From NCBI GenBank assembly GCA_020637635.1, contig JACKKB010000006.1:204770-268769 (forward strand): a stretch of DNA of 64,000 nt, written 5' to 3'. A program made the position numbers and the translations under genes. Shown piece by piece: positions 23,833 through 32,139 of the stretch. The notes under the pieces are model-generated. The model ran no database searches. It saw only the letters and a list, made by a program, of their open reading frames with translations, and was not told where the DNA came from. Each line of letters begins with the position of its first letter. Position 1 is the first letter of the stretch. Origin of the DNA: Albidovulum sp. (GTDB lineage: Bacteria; Pseudomonadota; Alphaproteobacteria; Rhodobacterales; Rhodobacteraceae).

Positions 23833-24131
23833 CAGCCGCCCCCCTCGTCCTCGCGCGGGCCGGATGCGCCCTCGGCGTCGTCCCCGGGTTGCGGCTGGTC
23901 GCCGAGCCGATGCGTCAGCAGGAAGGCCAGGACGATGAGCACCGCCCAGGCGGTGAAGAGGTAGAACCCGCCCGCTGCGGTATCGGGCTCGGTCGTCGTT
24001 GCCGGCGCCCAGAGCAGCGGCAGCCAGAAGAGGAAGAGCCCGAGCAGCGGCAGAAGCCGCATGGCGTCGACGAGCCGCCGCCGCCGGTAGCTGCGCCGGG
24101 CAAGGAAGAGAGGGCGGCCTGGTGCCTTCAT
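23832..24131 (-). CDS. 99-aa membrane protein between regulator and kinase
   Basis: A basic N-terminus (FLARRSYRRRRLVDAMRLL) is followed by two membrane segments (LLPLLGLFLFWLPLLWAP and GGFYLFTAWAVLIVLAFLLTHRLG) and an acidic tail (DDAEGASGPREDEGGG). Its stop overlaps the kinase start by one base (TGATG), so the two are translationally coupled. Small two-segment proteins often precede SLC5-type kinases or symporters and may be accessory subunits; that role is inferred. ATG 24131 is the most likely start. Confidence 0.7.
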   Translation of the reverse strand: MKAPGRPLFLARRSYRRRRLVDAMRLLPLLGLFLFWLPLLWAPATTTEPDTAAGGFYLFTAWAVLIVLAFLLTHRLGDQPQPGDDAEGASGPREDEGGG

Positions 24132-24141
24132 CGGCGTTGCC

Positions 24142-24504
24142 TCACGGTCCGGCGACCTCGCGCAGCGCGGCCACGATCTCGTCATTGGCGAAGGGCTTGG
24201 CGATGAAGCGGTCGGCGCCGGCGGCCTCGGCGCGGCCACGTTCGCGGGAATTGGCGCTCAGCACCAGGACCGGGATCGCGGCCAGCGCCGGATCGTCCTT
24301 CAGATCGCCCAAGAGCTCGATGCCGCCGCGGCCGGGCAGAATCACGTCGAGAACCAGCGCGTCGGGGCGCTCGCGGCGCACCGCGTCGAGCGCGGCGTGG
24401 CCGGTTGCGTGGCTGGCCACGGTCCAGCCGTCGCGCGACAGGATGAAGCGGATCGCCTCGGCGATATGCGGCTCGTCCTCGATCAGCAGCACCTTTCGTG
24501 CCAT
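24142..24504 (-). CDS. single-domain response regulator (CheY-like)
   Basis: 120 residues, only a receiver domain. The acidic pocket is D10/E11, the phosphoacceptor D53 (LVLDVILPG), the switch residue S83 (VLSANS) and the lysine K103 (FIAKPF). There is no output domain, so its phosphorylated form must act by binding another protein. Ten bp before the 99-aa gene and in line with the SLC5 kinase, it is the likely partner of that kinase. The SpoA protein at the end of the same gene row is a possible target. Confidence 0.92.
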   Translation of the reverse strand: MARKVLLIEDEPHIAEAIRFILSRDGWTVASHATGHAALDAVRRERPDALVLDVILPGRGGIELLGDLKDDPALAAIPVLVLSANSRERGRAEAAGADRFIAKPFANDEIVAALREVAGP

Positions 24505-24661
24505 CTGCCTCTCCCCGCTCCGCCCGCCCCGTGGCTGTTCCCCGAGATGCCGCCCGTGATGCCGCCCGTGCGCCGACTATCGCCCAGCCGGCCCGGCACT
24601 GTCAAAATCCAATCGCGCGCCCGGCTCGCCGCGGTGGCGCGTCGCAGACCGGGCAGCGGGG

Positions 24662-25975
24662 TCAGCCCGGCTCGGCCGTGCCGAGGATCGAGGGTTCGCG
24701 CCGTGCGAGACAATCGCCGCGGGCGCAGATGCGGCAGGAGACGCCGATCGGCCGCTCGGCCCCGGTGCGGGGCCCCTCGGCCGGCAGGATCAGCATCATC
24801 GCCTCGATCACCGGCGGGCCGTCGAACCCCCCGGGGTGGCGCGGCTCGCTGAAGGAATAGGTGAGGAACCGATGCGAAACGCGGCCGTCCATCTCGACCT
24901 CGGCACGCAGCGGCACCATCGGTCGGGCCAGGGCCTCGTAGAGCGGCCAGAGCGGACAGGCGGCGCCGAACCGCGGCAGGGTGAAGCCGCGCGCCGGCTT
25001 GCGGAAGGTCAGCGTGCCCGAGGCATCGCAGGTCACGAGCCCGATCTCCTGCCCCTGCCCCGCCGGCAGCGTAGCCAGGCGGCGGAAGACCGCGGCGAGC
25101 GGACGGTCGAGCGCCGCGGCGATCCGCGCCGGGTCCGGCCCCTCGGCCGCGAGGGCGCGGGTGATGACGGCCAGCGGCATCGCCAGCGCATCATCGCGAT
25201 AGCGCCCGGCATGGGCGGTGGCGATCGTTCGGGCGGCATCGCTTGCCAGTTCTTCGGCGCGCGCGACAAGGCGGGCGGCGGGAGGCGCCTCGTGGCCCTC
25301 GAGCGCGGCGAGGTGATAGCCGGTGGCGGCAAGCCAGGCCTCGACCTCCTCCTGCGGCGAGGAGAGGCCGGTCTCGCCGTCCTGACTCGAATCGAGATAG
25401 GCGACCAGCGCCGCCGCAGCCTCGGACAGGCGAATGCTGTCCTCGTAGATGTTGCGGTGAAAGCGCCGGCGCCAGACGGCCTCGATCGCGTCGGTCTCGG
25501 CGAGGATCGCGGCGGTCGAGCGGACCGAGGTGACGGCCGAGACGATCTCGTGGAGCGCCGCGGAGAGATGGGGATCGTGCGCCATGCGTTCGTTCAGCGC
25601 CTCGACCGCGCGCTCGAGCGCCGCGATCCTTGCCTGGCGGTCGGCCAGCAGCTCGGCCCAGCCCGGAAAGCGGCCGACGAATTCCTCGATCCGCTCGATC
25701 TCGGGCGCTCGGGCCGCGGCCGAGGCGCCGGCCGCGGCCTCGCGCAGACCGCCGATGAGCGCGGTCTCGGCACCTTCGGCGAGTGCCGCCGGATCGAGGC
25801 CGAGCGCGGCCGCGAGCGTGACCAGAAGCGGCTCGCCCACGCGGCGGCGGTTGTGTTCGATGAGGTTCAGATAGGCCGGCGAGATCCCCGCTGTGCGCGC
25901 CAGATCGGCCTGCTTCAGGCCAAGCAGCAGGCGCCGCTCGCGGACCCTCGTGCCGGTCAACGCCGTGCGCGGCAT
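24662..25975 (-). CDS. XRE regulator of the ScfR/RamB type with DUF2083 domain
   Basis: 437 residues. The N-terminal helix-turn-helix (residues about 8-62, KQADLARTAGISPAYLNLIEHNRRRVG) is followed by a coiled linker. The C-terminal DUF2083 domain ends with the cysteine cluster CRICARGDCLARREPSIL. Members regulate short-chain fatty acyl and acetate/propionate metabolism (glyoxylate and methylcitrate genes). No HExxH is present in the middle region. AGGGAGA precedes ATG 25975. An inverted repeat 35 bp upstream may be its own operator. Confidence 0.85.
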   Translation of the reverse strand: MPRTALTGTRVRERRLLLGLKQADLARTAGISPAYLNLIEHNRRRVGEPLLVTLAAALGLDPAALAEGAETALIGGLREAAAGASAAARAPEIERIEEFVGRFPGWAELLADRQARIAALERAVEALNERMAHDPHLSAALHEIVSAVTSVRSTAAILAETDAIEAVWRRRFHRNIYEDSIRLSEAAAALVAYLDSSQDGETGLSSPQEEVEAWLAATGYHLAALEGHEAPPAARLVARAEELASDAARTIATAHAGRYRDDALAMPLAVITRALAAEGPDPARIAAALDRPLAAVFRRLATLPAGQGQEIGLVTCDASGTLTFRKPARGFTLPRFGAACPLWPLYEALARPMVPLRAEVEMDGRVSHRFLTYSFSEPRHPGGFDGPPVIEAMMLILPAEGPRTGAERPIGVSCRICARGDCLARREPSILGTAEPG

Positions 25976-26009
25976 CCTGGCTCTCCCTTTTCAGGCAGAG
26001 ATTTACAGA

Positions 26010-26027
26010 TTTTCAGCCCGGTGAAAA
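26010..26027. promoter_or_regulatory. inverted repeat upstream of the ScfR-like gene
   Basis: TTTTCA (26010-26015), six bases, TGAAAA (26022-26027). It lies 35 bp before the regulator start at 25975, directly after the lipoprotein stop, a fitting place for autoregulation. The absence of a T-run in the minus direction makes a terminator for the lipoprotein gene less likely. Confidence 0.35.
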
Positions 26028-26031
26028 GCGC

Positions 26032-26214
26032 TTAGCCCGCCGGGCAGTTCGGCGGCGCGGCGTCGTGGGTGCGGGCGATCGCCGGTCGATCCCCCTCGCA
26101 CGGCGTCAGGGGATAGCGGTTGCGGGCACAGCCCGCAAGCACGAGGCCACCGACAAGGGCCATCAGGATCAGCGCCATCGGTGCCGGTTTCGTGCCTGCC
26201 GAGGTTCCGCCCAT
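26032..26214 (-). CDS. small lipoprotein, 60 aa
   Basis: A type II signal peptide is clear: KPAPMALILMALVGGLVLAGC, with lipobox LAGC about residue 29. The mature part is about 30 residues (ARNRYPLTPCEGDRPAIARTHDAAPPNCPAG) with two cysteines that could form a disulfide in the periplasm. ATG 26214 is preceded by a G-rich ribosome site. I do not recognise a family. It lies between the pyrimidine transporter operon and the ScfR-like regulator. Confidence 0.6.
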   Translation of the reverse strand: MGGTSAGTKPAPMALILMALVGGLVLAGCARNRYPLTPCEGDRPAIARTHDAAPPNCPAG

Positions 26215-26318
26215 GGTGATCCCGCCCCCTTTGCGCCCTGCCCGAGATAGACCGCGAATGCCCCGCTGGTGCAAGTGAAAAGGCGCGCGGCCGGCCAAAG
26301 CCGCCGCGCGCCCGGGTC

Positions 26319-27308
26319 TCATTTCAACGCCGCGTCCGTGATCTCCAGCGTATAGGCGCCTTCCGGTGCCTTGGTGATCGCCGGGTTCTCGGGCGAGACC
26401 GCCGCCAGCAGCGTCGCCACCGTCTCGTCGTAGTCGGCCGGGTCGAGCGCGCCGTTGGAGCCGGCGGTGAGCTTGGCCACCTCGCTCATCATGTATTGCT
26501 GATGTTCGAGCGTCTGCGCCCCGGAGGCGTCGTTGTCGATGACGATCTGGGCCGCCTCGTCGGTATGCTCCTCGGCGTATTTCCAGCCCTTCATCGAGGC
26601 GCGCACGAACTTCACCATCTTGGCCTTGAAGGCCTCGTCCTTCAGGCTGTCCTCAAGGACATAGAGCCCGTCCTCCATGACGCCGACGCCTTCCTGGAGA
26701 TAGTTGAAGGTCACGAGCTGGTCGGGCGTGATGCCGGCATCGAGGACCTGACCGTATTCGTTGTAGGTCATGACCGAGATGCAGTCGGCCTGCTTTTGCA
26801 GCAGCGGATCGACGTTGAAGGCCTGCTTCAGCACGGTGACGCCGGCGTCGCCGCCTTCGGTCGGAATGCCGAGCTTGGCCATCCAGGCGTAGAACGGATA
26901 TTCGTTGCCGAAGAACCAGACGCCGAGCGTGTGGCCGGGGAAATCGGCCGGGCTGGCGATGCCGGTCTCCTTCAGGCAGGTGAGCTCCAGCCCGCCGTGC
27001 TTGAAGGGCTGGGCGATGTTCACCAGCGGCAGCCCCCGTTCGCGCGCGGCGAGCGCCGCGGCCATCCAGTCGACGATCACGTCGGCGCCGCCGCCGGCGA
27101 TGACCTGTTCGGGCGCGATGTCCGGCCCGCCCGGCTTGATCGTGACGTTGAGCCCCTCTTCGTCGTAGTAGCCCTTGTCGAGCGCCACGAAGTAACCGGC
27201 GAACTGGGCCTGCGTGACCCATTTCAGCTGCAACGTCACGTCGTCGGCCGCCCAGGCACCCGACGCCAGAAGGCCCAGCGCCGCCGCCGAAGTCATCAGT
27301 CTTTTCAT
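26319..27308 (-). CDS. NMT1/ThiY-family ABC substrate-binding protein
   Basis: 329 residues with a Sec signal peptide (MKRLMTSAAALGLLASGAWA, cleavage after residue 20). The mature start VTLQLKWVTQAQFAGYFVALDKGYYDEEGLNVTIKPGG is the NMT1 pattern; the family binds thiamine precursors, pyrimidines, riboflavin or sulfonates in the periplasm. As the last gene of an operon with dihydropyrimidinase and ureidopropionase genes, its ligand is probably a pyrimidine or a reduced derivative (inference). AGGGAGA before ATG 27308. Confidence 0.9.
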   Translation of the reverse strand: MKRLMTSAAALGLLASGAWAADDVTLQLKWVTQAQFAGYFVALDKGYYDEEGLNVTIKPGGPDIAPEQVIAGGGADVIVDWMAAALAARERGLPLVNIAQPFKHGGLELTCLKETGIASPADFPGHTLGVWFFGNEYPFYAWMAKLGIPTEGGDAGVTVLKQAFNVDPLLQKQADCISVMTYNEYGQVLDAGITPDQLVTFNYLQEGVGVMEDGLYVLEDSLKDEAFKAKMVKFVRASMKGWKYAEEHTDEAAQIVIDNDASGAQTLEHQQYMMSEVAKLTAGSNGALDPADYDETVATLLAAVSPENPAITKAPEGAYTLEITDAALK

Positions 27309-27325
27309 TGTCGTTCTCCCTGTTG

Positions 27326-28177
27326 TCAGCCCCGCGCGCGTTGCGACGGGTGCCAGAAGGTGACGCCTTTCTCGATCAGCGCCACAAGCCCGTAGAAGGC
27401 CGAGCCGGCCAAGGCCGCCACGGCAATCTCCGCCCAGACCATGTCCAGCGCAAGCTGGCCCACGGAGGTCGAGATCCGAAAGCCCATGCCCTTGACGGGA
27501 GAGCCGAAAAATTCTGCAACGATGGCGCCGATGAGGGCAAGCGTCGTCGCGATCTTGAGCCCGTTGAAGATGAAGGGCATCGCCGCCGGCAGGCGCAGCT
27601 TGAGCAGTGTCTGCCCGTAGGAGGCCCCCCAGGTCGCCATCAGGTCGCGCTGCATCCGCTCGCTTGCGGCAAGCCCCGCGATGGTGTTCACTAGAACCGG
27701 AAAGAAGACCATGACGACGACGACCGCCGCCTTCGACTGCCAGTCGAAGCCGAACCACATCACCAGGATCGGCGCGATGCCGACCACCGGCAGCGCGGCG
27801 ACGAAATTGCCGACCGGCATCAGCCCCCGTTGCAGGAAGGGCGAGCGGTCGATGAGGATCGCGGTCAGCACCGCCGCGCAGCAGCCGATCAGATAGCCGC
27901 CGAGCGCACCCTTCAGGATCGTCTGGACGAAGTCCTCGCCCAGCGTCGGCAGCGCGCCGAGGATCCGCGCCCAGATTGCCGAGGGGGCGGGCAGGATCAC
28001 CGACGGCACGTTCAGGCCCCGCACCACGCCCTCCCAGAGAACCAGCAGGGTGATGCCGAAAAGCGCCGGAATGAAGAGCGTCACGACGCGGCCCCGCGCG
28101 CGCGCGCGCCCTGCGAGCCAGGCATTGAAGGCCCATGCCGCCAGCCAGAAGAGAAGCGCCCCCCAGAGCCAGGTCAT
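27326..28177 (-). CDS. ABC transporter permease (pyrimidine operon, second)
   Basis: 283 residues, about seven membrane segments. The EAA loop region reads QRDLMATWGASYGQTLLKLRLPAAMPFIFNGLKIA, as in NMT1/nitrate/sulfonate-type BPD_transp_1 permeases. ATG 28177 overlaps the stop of the first permease by ATGA, and the binding-protein gene follows after 17 bp. The two permeases probably form a heterodimer. Confidence 0.92.
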   Translation of the reverse strand: MTWLWGALLFWLAAWAFNAWLAGRARARGRVVTLFIPALFGITLLVLWEGVVRGLNVPSVILPAPSAIWARILGALPTLGEDFVQTILKGALGGYLIGCCAAVLTAILIDRSPFLQRGLMPVGNFVAALPVVGIAPILVMWFGFDWQSKAAVVVVMVFFPVLVNTIAGLAASERMQRDLMATWGASYGQTLLKLRLPAAMPFIFNGLKIATTLALIGAIVAEFFGSPVKGMGFRISTSVGQLALDMVWAEIAVAALAGSAFYGLVALIEKGVTFWHPSQRARG

Positions 28178-29037
28178 CGCGCCATCCCCATGCGCCTCAG
28201 CGTGACGCGTTCGATCGCGCCGATCGCGATCACCAGCGCCGCCGCCAGCATCGCCGCGGCAAGCAGCGCCGCCCAGATCTGCACCGTCTGCCCGTAATAG
28301 CTGCCCGAGAGCAGCCGCGCGCCAAGCCCGGCGACCGCTCCGGCGGGAAGCTCGCCGACGATGGCGCCCACCAGCGAGGCCGCCGCCGAAACCTTCAGCG
28401 AGGCGAAGAGAAAGGGCATCGAGGCCGGAAGCCGGAGCTTCCAGAAGACCGGCCAGGCCCCGGCGCCATAGGTCCGCATGAGATCGAGTTGCATGGCGTC
28501 CGGCGATCGCAGCCCCTTCACCATGCCGACGACGACGGGAAAGAACGACAGATAGGCCGAGATGATCGATTTCGGCAGGAGCCCCGTGACCCCGAGCGAG
28601 GCCAGGACGACGATCACCATCGGCGCGATGGCAAGGATCGGGATCGTCTGGGACGCGATCGCCCAGGGCATGACGGACAGATCCATCGCCCGGTTGTGGA
28701 CGATCCCGACCGCCAGCAGGATGCCGAGCCCGGTGCCGATGACAAACCCCAGAAGCGTCGCCTCCAGCGTCACCCATCCGTGATAGACGAGGCTCCGCTT
28801 CGAGGTGATCTTCTGCCCGAAGAGCCCCTCCCAGAGCCCCGCCAGCACCTGATGCGGCGCCGGCAGCACCGGGCGGTCCTGATGCATCGTCTCGGCGACG
28901 ACCTCGGTAAGGCTCACCTCCACCCCCGCCCGCGCCGCCTGGTCGTAGCTCCACTGACTGTTCATCCAGACCGCGCCCGCATACCAGAGCGCCACGATCG
29001 CCGCGAGAACCGTCAGCACCGGCAGAAGCGCTCTCAT
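28174..29037 (-). CDS. ABC transporter permease (pyrimidine operon, first)
   Basis: 287 residues with an N-terminal membrane anchor, then a roughly 60-residue soluble insert (WMNSQWSYDQAARAGVEVSLTEVVAETMHQDRPVLP) and about six membrane segments. The EAA loop is MQLDLMRTYGAGAWPVFWKLRLPASMPFLFASLKVS. I chose ATG 29037 by family alignment. The 105-bp gap to the ATPase gene upstream is wide for this operon and holds two strong hairpins. Confidence 0.9.
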   Translation of the reverse strand: MRALLPVLTVLAAIVALWYAGAVWMNSQWSYDQAARAGVEVSLTEVVAETMHQDRPVLPAPHQVLAGLWEGLFGQKITSKRSLVYHGWVTLEATLLGFVIGTGLGILLAVGIVHNRAMDLSVMPWAIASQTIPILAIAPMVIVVLASLGVTGLLPKSIISAYLSFFPVVVGMVKGLRSPDAMQLDLMRTYGAGAWPVFWKLRLPASMPFLFASLKVSAAASLVGAIVGELPAGAVAGLGARLLSGSYYGQTVQIWAALLAAAMLAAALVIAIGAIERVTLRRMGMAR

Positions 29038-29060
29038 GACCCCGACCTCTTCGCCTGTTG

Positions 29061-29117
29061 GCAAATATCCTCGGGGGGCGTCGCCGGCCGCGCCGGCGAC
29101 CGGGGGGCAGACGGCCC
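29061..29117. repeat. intergenic GCAAATATCC element with double hairpin
   Basis: GCAAATATCCTCGGGGGG (from 29061) is followed by two stems: GTCGCCGG/CCGGCGAC (29080-29087 with 29093-29100) and GGGGGGC/GCCCCCC (starting 29102). Similar CAAATA(C/T)CC-plus-G-rich elements are familiar from Rhodobacterales gaps; another copy is at 60678. Within an operon it may lower or stabilise expression of the part downstream. Confidence 0.55.
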
Positions 29118-29142
29118 CCCGCCGCGGCACCGGAGCGGCGCC

Positions 29143-29943
29143 TCACTCCTCATGGCTGTGCCCCGCCCTGAGGCCCTCGCGCACCCGATGCGCGATGTCG
29201 ATGAACGCCTTGCTGTCGCGGATGTCGAGCGGGCGTTCCCGCGGCAGCGCGCTTTCGATGACATCGGTGATCCGCCCCGGCCGAGGCGACATCACGACGA
29301 TCTTGGTCGAGAGATAGACCGCCTCGGGGATCGAATGGGTGACGAAGAGCGTGGTCTTGCCGGTCCGCGCCCAGAGCTTCAGCAACTCCTCGTTCAGCCG
29401 GTCGCGGACGATCTCGTCGAGCGCCCCGAAAGGCTCGTCCATGAGCAGGATGTCGGCGTCGAAGGCCAGCGCCCGCGCGATCGAGGCCCGCTGCTGCATG
29501 CCGCCCGAAAGCTGCCAGGGGAACTTCTTGCCAAATCCGTCGAGATCGACCAGCGACAGCACTTTTTCAACACGGGCATCCTGCTCGGCGTGCGAGTAAC
29601 CCATGATTTCAAGCGGAAGTTTCACATTTCCCGCAATCGTGCGCCAGGGATAGAGCCCCGCCGCCTGAAACACATAGCCGTAGGCGCGCGCCTGCCGCGC
29701 CGCATCGGGGCTCATCCCGTTGACGCTGAGCGTGCCCTCGGTGGGATGCTCCAGCGCCGCGACGGCGCGCAGGAAGGTCGTCTTGCCGCAACCGGAGGGG
29801 CCTATGAAACTGACGAACTCGCCCCTGGAGATCGTCAGGTCCACCCCCTTCAGCGCATGCACCGGCCCGTCGCCGGTCTCGAACGTCAGCCCGACGCCCC
29901 GCGCATCGATCACCGTCGTGGCGCTGGCGGCCGTGTCCTTCAC
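29143..29943 (-). CDS. ABC transporter ATPase (pyrimidine operon)
   Basis: 266 residues. Walker A GPSGCGKTT, Q-loop VFQAAGLYPW, signature LSGGMQQRASIARAL and Walker B ILLMDEPFGALDE are intact. Closest in style to the nitrate/sulfonate/NMT1 importer ATPases (TauB/SsuB). The start follows the hydA stop immediately, so the two are coupled. Energises the two permeases encoded downstream. Confidence 0.94.
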   Translation of the reverse strand: MKDTAASATTVIDARGVGLTFETGDGPVHALKGVDLTISRGEFVSFIGPSGCGKTTFLRAVAALEHPTEGTLSVNGMSPDAARQARAYGYVFQAAGLYPWRTIAGNVKLPLEIMGYSHAEQDARVEKVLSLVDLDGFGKKFPWQLSGGMQQRASIARALAFDADILLMDEPFGALDEIVRDRLNEELLKLWARTGKTTLFVTHSIPEAVYLSTKIVVMSPRPGRITDVIESALPRERPLDIRDSKAFIDIAHRVREGLRAGHSHEE

Positions 29944-31398
29944 TCAGACCCCCGTCGCCGGTATGCCCGTCCGCTGCACCGGACGCGGAGCGGTCAGGTC
30001 CTTCCACGACGACAACGCCCTGTTGACGGGGTTGCCGGCCTTGCGGGCGACGAACTGCCCGTGGCCCTCGCGGGTCTCGACCTTGCCGTCATTCACTGCG
30101 ACGACCCCGCGGGTCAGCGTATAGCGCGGCAGGCCCTTGACCTTCTGGCCCTCGAAGACGTTGTAGTCGATCGCCGACTGCTGCGAACCGGCGGAGATCA
30201 CCTTCTCCTTCTCGGGGTCCCAGACCACGAGATCGGCATCGGCGCCCACCAGAACTGCGCCCTTTTTCGGGTAGCAATTCAATATCTTGGCGATGTTCGT
30301 CGAGGTGACGGCCACGAACTCGTTCATCGTCAGCCGGCCGGTATTCACCCCATGCGTCCAGAGCATCGGCATCCGGTCCTCAAGCCCGCCGGTGCCGTTC
30401 GGGATCTTGGTGAAGTCGCCGACGCCGTAGCGCTTCTGCTCGGTGGTAAACGCGCAATGGTCGGTCGCCACGACCGAGAGCGAGCCCGACTGCAACCCGG
30501 CCCAGAGGCTGTCCTGATGCTTCTTGTTGCGGAAGGGCGGCGACATGACGCGCCGCGCCGCATGGTCCCAGTCGGCATTGAAATACTCGCTCTCGTCGAG
30601 CGTCAGATGCTGGATCAGGGGCTCGCCCCAGACCCTCTTTCCCGCCATCCGCGCCCGCCGGATCGCCTCATGGGCGTCCTCGCAGCTCGTATGCACGACA
30701 TAGAGCGGCACGCCGGCCATGTCGGCGATCATGATCGCGCGGTTGGTGGCCTCGCCCTCGACCTGGGGGGGGCGCGAATAGGCATGGGCCTCGGGGCCGG
30801 TGTTGCCCTCGGCCAGAAGTCGCGCCGAAAGCTCCGCCACCACGTCGCCGTTCTCGGCATGGACGAGCGCGATGCCGCCAAGCTCGGCCAGCCGCTTGAA
30901 CGAGGCATACATCTCGTCGTCATTGACCATGAGCGCGCCCTTGTAGGCCATGAAGTGCTTGAAGGTGGTGATGCCCTCGGTCTCGATCACGGTCTTCATC
31001 TCGTCAAAGACCTTCTCGCCCCACCAGGTCACGGCCATGTGGTAGGAATAGTCGCAATTCGCCCGGCCGGACTTGTTGTGCCACATCTTCTTGGCGTCGA
31101 TGAGGCCCTGCCCCTGCCCCGGCAGCACGAAGTCGACGACCATCGTGGTCCCGCCCGCGAGCGCCGCGCGGGTGCCGCTCTCGAAATCGTCGGTGGAATA
31201 GGTGCCCATGAAGGGCATCTCCAGATGCGTATGCGGGTCGATCCCGCCCGGCATGACATAACAGCCGGTGGCGTCGAGGGTCTTGTCGCCCTTCAGGTTT
31301 TCACCGATCTGGGCGATCCTGCCACCCTCGACCAGCACATCTGCCCTGTAGGTCAGATCGGCGGTAACGATGGTGCCGTTCCTGATGACTGTGGTCAT
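29944..31398 (-). CDS. hydA: dihydropyrimidinase
   Basis: 484 residues. Opens the ring of dihydrouracil or dihydrothymine (second step of reductive pyrimidine breakdown) to N-carbamoyl-beta-amino acids, in the cytoplasm. Metal ligands are in PGGIDPHTHLEMPF (H56, H58); the carboxylated bridging lysine is in HFMAYKGA (K153); further ligands in ALVHAENGD and LYVVHTS. Full length for the family. ATG 31398 has AGGA about 6 bp upstream, lying partly in the orphan gene's stop region (9-bp gap). Followed directly by its transporter ATPase. Confidence 0.95.
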   Translation of the reverse strand: MTTVIRNGTIVTADLTYRADVLVEGGRIAQIGENLKGDKTLDATGCYVMPGGIDPHTHLEMPFMGTYSTDDFESGTRAALAGGTTMVVDFVLPGQGQGLIDAKKMWHNKSGRANCDYSYHMAVTWWGEKVFDEMKTVIETEGITTFKHFMAYKGALMVNDDEMYASFKRLAELGGIALVHAENGDVVAELSARLLAEGNTGPEAHAYSRPPQVEGEATNRAIMIADMAGVPLYVVHTSCEDAHEAIRRARMAGKRVWGEPLIQHLTLDESEYFNADWDHAARRVMSPPFRNKKHQDSLWAGLQSGSLSVVATDHCAFTTEQKRYGVGDFTKIPNGTGGLEDRMPMLWTHGVNTGRLTMNEFVAVTSTNIAKILNCYPKKGAVLVGADADLVVWDPEKEKVISAGSQQSAIDYNVFEGQKVKGLPRYTLTRGVVAVNDGKVETREGHGQFVARKAGNPVNRALSSWKDLTAPRPVQRTGIPATGV

Positions 31399-31407
31399 AG
31401 CATTGTC

Positions 31408-32139
31408 CTATCGTCCGAAATATGGTCCTATTGCTGGGTAGTAGCCTGCGGCCAAGGGTTGGATTGAGACGGAGTATCCGCCGACTTCCTCTACATGAAG
31501 ATCGACACAGACAGCTGGGTATCGAATTAGAACCGGATCACACCAAACGCCGTTGATCTCTTGAAAACCCGCACGCAGTTCGCCTTCTGCATCGTTATTC
31601 GCCGAACCATCAAAGTACCTGTTCGTGCGCCAAGCTTGCTCCAAGAGCACAAGCGAAATCTCATCGTCAATGGTCTCTGGATAAACGAAATCGCGGGGGT
31701 CGTCCTTCTCTGCAACAACCACCGGCGCAGCTTTGCGCCCCACGGTTTCAAACCACATCGGGTTTCTTGATTTCCGGGCGACGTCAAATTCAACAAATAT
31801 TCTTTGCTTAGAAGCGACGGTTACGGTTTCGCCCGTCCACTTAGCTCCGTTTATCCGAATCGAGGACTGAACACCATCTGTGCGGACGTCTCCGACAGGA
31901 AAAACGCCCAAGGAGTGGATTTCTGAAACCACGACGTCGTTGGTCGAGTTATTAAGGATCTCGTAGCGAGCAGTGAAGTAAATACCGGTTGCCGTTAGGA
32001 CTGGTGCTCGATTGTAGAGCCAACGAATCTCCAAATCCGGCGACTTGGACATCCAAGCGTCGAAATTCAAGTAGGTAGTAACGGCAGACAACAACAAGGC
32101 AATGCCCGAAATTATTAGTGCCGCGTTTTCGCGCCTCAC
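31408..32139 (-). CDS. orphan membrane-anchored protein, low GC, inside the pyrimidine operon
   Basis: 243 residues: a basic start, one membrane segment (AALIISGIALLLSAVTTYLNF, residues 6-26), then a soluble domain of about 210 residues rich in beta-strand patterns. I recognise no family. Three 60-base lines that I counted inside it give about 49% GC, clearly lower than the neighbours. It begins with GTG 32139, overlapping the hyuC stop (GTGA), and ends 9 bp before hydA, so it is fully coupled to the operon. In preT/hydA/hyuC loci I know of no such member. Probably acquired; the exact fit suggests it is expressed. Confidence 0.65.
   Translation of the reverse strand: MRRENAALIISGIALLLSAVTTYLNFDAWMSKSPDLEIRWLYNRAPVLTATGIYFTARYEILNNSTNDVVVSEIHSLGVFPVGDVRTDGVQSSIRINGAKWTGETVTVASKQRIFVEFDVARKSRNPMWFETVGRKAAPVVVAEKDDPRDFVYPETIDDEISLVLLEQAWRTNRYFDGSANNDAEGELRAGFQEINGVWCDPVLIRYPAVCVDLHVEEVGGYSVSIQPLAAGYYPAIGPYFGR

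Noticed and set aside
19264..23964. Plus-strand open frame of 1566 codons
   Set aside because: It runs antisense to the SpoA, kinase and small membrane protein genes, whose domains are clear. Its translation is Arg/Gly/Asp-rich low complexity without motifs, a by-product of high GC at third positions.
28135..31467. Plus-strand open frame of 1110 codons
   Set aside because: Antisense to permease, ATPase and hydA genes with intact catalytic motifs; no domain and no ribosome site.
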